A stretch of 8,350 nucleotides of DNA from contig VBAE01000053.1 in NCBI GenBank assembly GCA_005882415.1, positions 1 through 8,350 of the forward strand. Direction: 5' to 3'. Source of the stretch: Alphaproteobacteria bacterium (GTDB taxonomy: Bacteria; Pseudomonadota; Alphaproteobacteria; Sphingomonadales; Sphingomonadaceae). Positions 5,323-8,350 of the stretch are shown here, one piece after another; the first letter of the stretch is position 1, and each line of letters begins with the position of its first letter. The notes under the pieces were generated by a model. It worked only from the letters and a program-made list of their open reading frames with translations, searched no databases and was not told the origin of the DNA. Both the position numbers and the translations under genes were made by a program.

Positions 5323-6525
5323 ATGCGCATCCTCCACGTCCTCGACCACAGCCTGCCGCTGCACAGCGGCTACAGCTTTAGAACCCGGGCGATCGTCAAG
5401 GCGCAGCAGGCGCGCGGCTACGACATCGCCTGCCTCACCGGCGCCCGCCACCCTGCCTCGGAGCCGGACCCGGAAGAGATCGATGGGATCACCTTCTACC
5501 GAACCCCCGCGCCCAGGCCCGCAGCCTCGCCGCTGCGCGAATGGCGGGAGATCGGGGCCCTGTCGCGGCGGCTCGATGCTTTGGTGGAGCAATGGAAGCC
5601 AGACCAGCTCCACGTCCATTCCCCGGTCCTGAACGCGCTCGCCGCCCTCCGCGTCGCCCGCAAGCGCCGGCTTCCCCTCCTCTACGAAATCCGCGCCTTC
5701 TGGGAGGACGCCGCAGTCGGCAACGGCACCGGCTCGGAAGGCTCGGCCAAGTACCGCGTGACCCGGGCGCTGGAGACCTGGGCCGCCCGCCGCGCCGACG
5801 CGGTCGCGGTGATCTGCGAAGGCCTCCGCGGCGACCTCATCGCCCGCGGCATCGCGCCGGAGAAGATCCTCATCTCCCCCAACGGCGTCGACATGAACAT
5901 GTTCGGCAACCCCTTGAAGGCCGACGCCGCCTTCGCCCGTGGCCTCGGCCTCGCGGATTCGGAAGTGGTCGGCTTCATCGGCTCCTTCTACGATTACGAA
6001 GGCCTCGACGACCTCATCGCCGCAATGCCGCGCCTCGTCGCCGCCCGCCCCAAGGCGCAGCTCCTCCTCGTCGGCGGCGGGCCGATGGAGGCGGAGCTTC
6101 GCGCCCAGGCCGCCGCCTCGCCCGCCGCGGACCGGATCCACTTCACGGGCCGGGTCGGCCATCACGAGGTCGAGCGCTATTACGCCCTGATCGACGTCCT
6201 CGCTTATCCGCGCAAGGCGATGCGGCTGACCGAGCTGGTCACCCCATTGAAGCCCCTGGAAGCGATGGCGCAGCGCAAGCTGGTCGCCGCGTCCGACGTC
6301 GGCGGCCATCGCGAGCTGATCGAGGACGGCGTGACCGGCACCCTCTTCCCCGCCGGCGATCCCGACGCCATCGCCGACGCCCTCGCCCGCCTGTTCGCCG
6401 ACCGAAGCGAATGGGAGCGGCGCCGCGAGACCGCGCGACGCTTCGTCGAACGGGATCGTAACTGGTCGTCAAATATTTCGCGTTACACACCCGCTTACCA
6501 AAAGCTGACCGGCAAGGCGCTCTGA
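5323..6525 (+). CDS. exosortase A (PEP-CTERM)-associated GT4 glycosyltransferase, 400 aa
   Basis: A cytoplasmic GT-B glycosyltransferase of the GT4 class that adds a sugar from a nucleotide donor to a growing lipid-linked glycan. The opening MRILHVLDHSLPLHSGYSF and the phrase EIDGITFYRTP (52-62) are typical of the exosortase A-associated Daro_2409-like subfamily (TIGR04063). The acceptor-side Rossmann domain covers about 1-180, with LHVHSP (96-101) and YEIRAFWED (121-129). The donor-side domain follows from ILISPNGVDMNMF (182-194), with VGFIGSFYDYEGLDDLI (216-232), LLLVGGGP (247-254) and the donor-binding segment RLTELVTPLKPLEAMA (301-316, E313). Length is normal. ATG at 5323 is chosen over an in-frame TTG at 5314 because the family starts MRILH; no strong ribosome binding site is seen. 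Its TGA overlaps the next ATG. It diverges from the 52-aa/ligase unit across 79 bp. Confidence 0.95.
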   Translation: MRILHVLDHSLPLHSGYSFRTRAIVKAQQARGYDIACLTGARHPASEPDPEEIDGITFYRTPAPRPAASPLREWREIGALSRRLDALVEQWKPDQLHVHSPVLNALAALRVARKRRLPLLYEIRAFWEDAAVGNGTGSEGSAKYRVTRALETWAARRADAVAVICEGLRGDLIARGIAPEKILISPNGVDMNMFGNPLKADAAFARGLGLADSEVVGFIGSFYDYEGLDDLIAAMPRLVAARPKAQLLLVGGGPMEAELRAQAAASPAADRIHFTGRVGHHEVERYYALIDVLAYPRKAMRLTELVTPLKPLEAMAQRKLVAASDVGGHRELIEDGVTGTLFPAGDPDAIADALARLFADRSEWERRRETARRFVERDRNWSSNISRYTPAYQKLTGKAL

Positions 6526-7325
6526 TGGCACGCAATTCCAGGACGATCATGACGACCCGGCGTTTCCCGGTCCTCGACCTGGCAGTCGCCGGACTGGCCG
6601 GAGGCTCCGTCGCCTTCGCTCTGTTCGCGATGCCGGCCGGCCTCTTCTCGCGCCTCATCGAGCTCAGCCACCTGCCGAGCCTGGTCTCCGCCGCCGAGCC
6701 GCCGCTCGGCGCCACCGCCCGCCTGGCCGCGGTCGGCGCCGGTGGCGTGTTCGCCTTCCTCTGCGTCTATCTGCTGATGCGCGCGCTCGACCGGCCGGCA
6801 AAGCCAATCGTCCGCCCAGCCCGCGCTCCCGAGCCCTTGGAAGAGCTGCGCGAGGAAGCGGTCCCCCGCCTCCGCCGCGCCGACTCGCACCCCGACGCCC
6901 CCGCCCGCCGCCCGATCTTCGCCGCCCGCGATTTCGGCGAAGTCGAGACGGTCGAGCCCGAGCCGGTCGAGGAATATTTCACGTCGCCCCATGAGGCCGA
7001 GCCCGAGCCGCTCCCGCAGTCGATCTTCGGCGCGACCGAGGAGGAACCCGCCGCATCCGAGCCCGAAGCTCCGAAGGCCTGGACTCCGATCCCCGAGCCG
7101 GAGCCCGAACCCGCCCCCCCGGCGCCCGAGCCCTCCAACGACCCCGCCGCCGAAGGCGCCATTCCCGAGCTCCTCGCCCGCCTCGAAGGCGGCCTCAAGA
7201 AGCGCGGCCAGGCCCTCCCGCCGCCGCCGCAGCTCGAGCCCGTGTCCGAGGAGCCCACCGCCGGCCACAGCCTGAGGAGCGCGCTCCGCGACCTCCAGAA
7301 GATGGCGGGCGGCGCCGCCGGCTGA
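6525..7325 (+). CDS. two-helix membrane protein with long Pro/Glu-rich cytoplasmic tail, 266 aa
   Basis: Not a family I recognise. The N-terminus is basic (MARNSRTIMTTRR). Hydrophobic helices lie at about 16-42 and 64-86, joined by a short loop. The region after helix 2 is basic (RALDRPAKPIVRPAR), so by the positive-inside rule both ends should be in the cytoplasm. Residues 100-205 are low-complexity, rich in Pro, Glu and Ala (many EP steps, such as PEPEPEPAPPAPEP), and should be disordered. Two short segments look more ordered: RRPIFAARDFGE (128-139) and a C-terminal helix pair (AIPELLARLEGGLKKRG 212-228; HSLRSALRDLQKMAG 248-262). ATG at 6525 shares a base with the TGA of the glycosyltransferase (TGATG), with AAGG at 6514-6517. 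Coupling suggests a role with glycan synthesis, perhaps as a membrane anchor or scaffold; this is inference only. Confidence 0.85.
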   Translation: MARNSRTIMTTRRFPVLDLAVAGLAGGSVAFALFAMPAGLFSRLIELSHLPSLVSAAEPPLGATARLAAVGAGGVFAFLCVYLLMRALDRPAKPIVRPARAPEPLEELREEAVPRLRRADSHPDAPARRPIFAARDFGEVETVEPEPVEEYFTSPHEAEPEPLPQSIFGATEEEPAASEPEAPKAWTPIPEPEPEPAPPAPEPSNDPAAEGAIPELLARLEGGLKKRGQALPPPPQLEPVSEEPTAGHSLRSALRDLQKMAGGAAG

Positions 7326-7337
7326 CGCTCAGGCGTC
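7324..7337. terminator. small hairpin at two convergent stop codons; possible compact two-way terminator
   Basis: GACGC (7324-7328) and GCGTC (7333-7337) form a perfect 5-bp stem with loop TCAG, followed on the plus strand by TT. It covers the last two bases of the plus-strand stop (TGA 7323-7325) and the whole minus-strand stop (7331-7329). The two genes are only 3 nt apart, so there is no other room for a terminator. The stem is short and there is no T-run. Confidence 0.25.
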
Positions 7338-7652
7338 TTCCACGGTCAGCGCCTCCAGCGCGATCCGGACGCCCCCCGGCACCCTCTCCTCCGCCACCAC
7401 CGCGAGGTCGGCGAGCAGATGGCCGCGCATCGCGAATTCGGCCGCCGCGGCTCCCGCCACGAACCGACCCGCGACCTCCCCGGCCTCGTCCCCTTCGATC
7501 CGGAAGCGCACTTCGTGGCGCGCGCCGGTAAAGGTGATGCTCGCCCAGCGCCGGCTGGTCACCTTCTCCAGCACGAACTCCGCACGCCCCTCGACCTGGC
7601 CCCGGAGCGCACGCAGCAGCTCGGTCGTCGCATCGGTCACCGCCCCCGGCAT
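7329..7652 (-). CDS. hypothetical protein of 107 aa, convergent with the membrane-tail gene
   Basis: I do not recognise a named family. It is a small soluble protein with no signal peptide or membrane helix. An N-terminal helix (about 5-20, VTDATTELLRALRGQV) is followed by a beta-rich region with alternating polar/hydrophobic strands (RRWASITFTGARHEVRFRIEG 34-54; LLADLAVVAEERV 79-91; VRIALEALTVEDA 95-107). The overall look is one helix packed on an antiparallel sheet. The ATG at 7652 is preceded by a strong purine-rich ribosome binding site (GGGGGAGG). The first 16 bases overlap the end of the 68-aa HTH-like gene upstream, so the two are co-transcribed and probably translationally coupled. 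Antisense reading frames here are Arg/Pro-rich shadows. Coding confidence is good; function unknown. Confidence 0.8.
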   Translation of the reverse strand: MPGAVTDATTELLRALRGQVEGRAEFVLEKVTSRRWASITFTGARHEVRFRIEGDEAGEVAGRFVAGAAAAEFAMRGHLLADLAVVAEERVPGGVRIALEALTVEDA

Positions 7653-7843
7653 GGCCCCTCCCCCTTTTCCCGCGAGTCGAGCCAGACGGTCAGCCTATGC
7701 TCGGTTTCCGGCCGAAGCTGGCGCCCGCGCCGAAGATCGAAGACGAGCCGCCGGTCCCGCATCGCCTCGAACCCGACGCGCGACGGCGACATCCGGCTGC
7801 GCCTCAGGAACTTCTCCACGCGCCGCAACACAAGCACAGACAT
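7637..7843 (-). CDS. small HTH-like protein, 68 aa
   Basis: A small basic protein of a type common in alphaproteobacteria, with the pattern (I/V)EKFL....M..SR.G.EA..D..LVFDLR.GR...P.T..R...WL. Here this is VEKFLRRSRMSPSRVGFEAMRDRRLVFDLRRGRQLRPETEHRLTVWL (residues 9-55), which resembles the helical core of lambda-repressor-like helix-turn-helix proteins. It may bind DNA, but the family has no function that I know of. The tail 56-68 is charged. ATG at 7843 is preferred over GTG at 7849, because AAAGGG (7854-7849) sits five bases before the ATG and overlaps the GTG. Its stop lies 16 nt inside the 107-aa gene downstream. Upstream, 130 bp of non-coding DNA contains paired short repeats that could be operator sites. 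Confidence 0.78.
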   Translation of the reverse strand: MSVLVLRRVEKFLRRSRMSPSRVGFEAMRDRRLVFDLRRGRQLRPETEHRLTVWLDSREKGEGPCRGR

Positions 7844-7892
7844 CGACACCCTTTCGAATCGCTGTTCGCTGTCTGTTCCGCTGTCGCTGGTG

Positions 7893-7920
7893 AATTCCTA
7901 CATGTCTAGGCTAATTCCTA
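7893..7920. repeat. paired direct repeat AATTCCTA, possible operator for the HTH-like gene
   Basis: AATTCCTA occurs at 7893-7900 and again at 7913-7920, exactly 20 bp apart, close to two turns of DNA. Between them CCTA (7897-7900) and TAGG (7907-7910) also form an inverted pair. The stretch is AT-richer than everything around it and lies 50-77 bp before the ATG of the 68-aa HTH-like gene. This spacing fits a dimeric regulator binding one DNA face. No convincing sigma70 promoter could be fixed here. Confidence 0.35.
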
Positions 7921-7942
7921 TCCACAATGGTGCGAACATCCC

Positions 7943-7969
7943 TCCGCGGGGCAATTGCGGACGGAGGAA
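7943..7969 (-). terminator. weak stem-loop after the 56-aa gene
   Basis: The stretch just downstream of the 56-aa gene has inverted arms of CTCCG/CGGAG type enclosing a GCAATTGC palindrome. There is no T-run after it on the minus strand, so terminator function is doubtful. It lies in the 130-bp gap between two minus-strand genes, where a terminator plus a new promoter would make sense. Confidence 0.25.
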
Positions 7970-7973
7970 GGCG

Positions 7974-8144
7974 CTAGCGGCGGCGCTCGATGAGCCAGAA
8001 GAGGAGGAGCAGCAGCAGCCCGATGCCGGCCCCGGCGAGGAAGCCGATGCTCGACTGGTGGTTCATCACGCCGACGACGACGCCGGCCATGATGCACATC
8101 GTCAGGATGAAACCGCCCGCGAGCGGGGTTCTGCTCTGCTTCAT
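7974..8144 (-). CDS. small two-helix membrane protein, 56 aa
   Basis: The frame from ATG at 8144 to TAG at 7976-7974 gives a short protein with a Lys/Arg start (MKQSRTPLAGG), one hydrophobic helix (about 8-27), a four-residue polar turn (NHQS, 28-31), a second strongly hydrophobic helix (33-52, with a run of leucines) and a basic end (ERRR). Both ends should face the cytoplasm. The pattern (RTPLAGGF...GFLAG.GIG.......WL...RRR) looks like a common type of short sphingomonad protein, though I know no function. AGGCGG just upstream of the ATG is a fair ribosome binding site. Third codon positions are almost all G or C. It is divergent from the NTF2-like gene and upstream of the HTH-like gene on the same strand, separated by 130 bp. 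Confidence 0.75.
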   Translation of the reverse strand: MKQSRTPLAGGFILTMCIMAGVVVGVMNHQSSIGFLAGAGIGLLLLLLFWLIERRR

Positions 8145-8229
8145 CGCCGCCTAATGGCAGGCGAGGCGTGCGAGTTCCAGCCTTGCGGTGCCGCTGCTCG
8201 GTTGTAGGCTGCTCACGGGGAGAACCGCC

Positions 8230-8350
8230 ATGATCGCAATCGCCGCCGCCGTGCTGCTCGCCGGACCAGCTGCTTCGGACGTCCGCCAGATCAAGGCGGT
8301 TCGCGCGCAATCGAACGCCGCCATCGCCGCGCACGATTTGGGCGGGATGC
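8230..8350 (+). CDS. start of an exported NTF2/SnoaL-like (DUF4440-type) protein, cut by the window end
   Basis: Only the first 40 codons are present. The N-terminus is a signal-peptide-like hydrophobic run (MIAIAAAVLLAGPAAS), with likely cleavage after about residue 15-16. The first helix of the mature part, DVRQIKAVRAQSNAAIAAHDLGGM, has the (I)xxxRxxSNxAIAxHDxxG pattern seen at the start of SnoaL-like/DUF4440 proteins of the NTF2 fold. These are small cone-shaped proteins, mostly of unknown ligand. GGGGAG at 8217-8222 lies seven bases before the ATG, which fixes the start. A periplasmic location is likely. The family call rests on this one helix, so it is moderate. Confidence 0.72.
   Translation, partial: MIAIAAAVLLAGPAASDVRQIKAVRAQSNAAIAAHDLGGM

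Noticed and set aside
4981..6309. 442-aa minus-strand frame antisense to the glycosyltransferase
   Set aside because: It is Gly/Ala/Asp-rich, overlaps three better-supported genes and has no family features.
5541..6461. 306-aa Arg/Pro-rich plus-strand frame
   Set aside because: Frame-shifted reading of the glycosyltransferase; composition is that of a GC-rich shadow.
8145..8175. GGAAC-N17-CATT as an EcfG promoter for the 56-aa membrane protein
   Set aside because: The -10 box has a mismatch and ends 8 bases before the ATG, so the RNA would start at or inside the start codon and lose the ribosome binding site.

Overview
The window looks like chromosomal DNA from a high-GC alphaproteobacterium, most likely of the order Sphingomonadales. 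Four things point that way: very GC-rich third codon positions, two families of dispersed palindromic repeats typical of sphingomonad genomes, an exosortase A (XrtA)-type exopolysaccharide ligase and glycosyltransferase, and several small proteins of types common in that group. This placement is inference from content; no rRNA or marker gene is present.

Layout. Positions 27-512 (+) encode a 161-aa protein that reads as a two-module VOC-fold (glyoxalase-like) protein. A convergent gap, 513-770, holds two copies of a 96-bp palindromic repeat. On the minus strand, 3019 to 771 is a two-gene unit: a type IB DNA topoisomerase followed by an MscS-type mechanosensitive channel, joined by a TGATG stop/start overlap. 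Divergent from it is a PfpI/DJ-1-family stress protein (3113-3661, +). The 93-bp gap between topoisomerase and PfpI contains a perfect GGAAC-N16-CGTT match to the alphaproteobacterial general stress sigma factor (EcfG) promoter, pointing at PfpI. Its -35 box lies in the palindrome GTTCCGGAAC, which also gives a weaker EcfG-like promoter toward the topoisomerase-channel unit. This block therefore reads as a stress-response module for osmotic shock, DNA topology and protein or glycation damage.

After a second type of palindromic repeat (3676-3760) comes a polysaccharide module. On the minus strand it has a small 52-aa gene (5243-5085) overlapping an exosortase A-associated O-antigen-ligase-type membrane protein (5092-3782). 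On the plus strand it has an exosortase A-associated GT4 glycosyltransferase (5323-6525) translationally coupled to a two-helix membrane protein with a long Pro/Glu-rich tail (6525-7325). No exosortase or PEP-CTERM substrate is visible, so this is either the edge of a larger XrtA exopolysaccharide locus or a satellite of it.

The right end holds small conserved-type genes: a 107-aa protein (7652-7329, -) overlapped by a 68-aa HTH-like protein (7843-7637, -), a 56-aa two-helix membrane protein (8144-7974, -), and the first 40 codons of an exported NTF2/SnoaL-like protein (8230 onward, +). No tRNA, rRNA, CRISPR array, transposase or phage gene was seen. Gene-free stretches are all under 300 bp.
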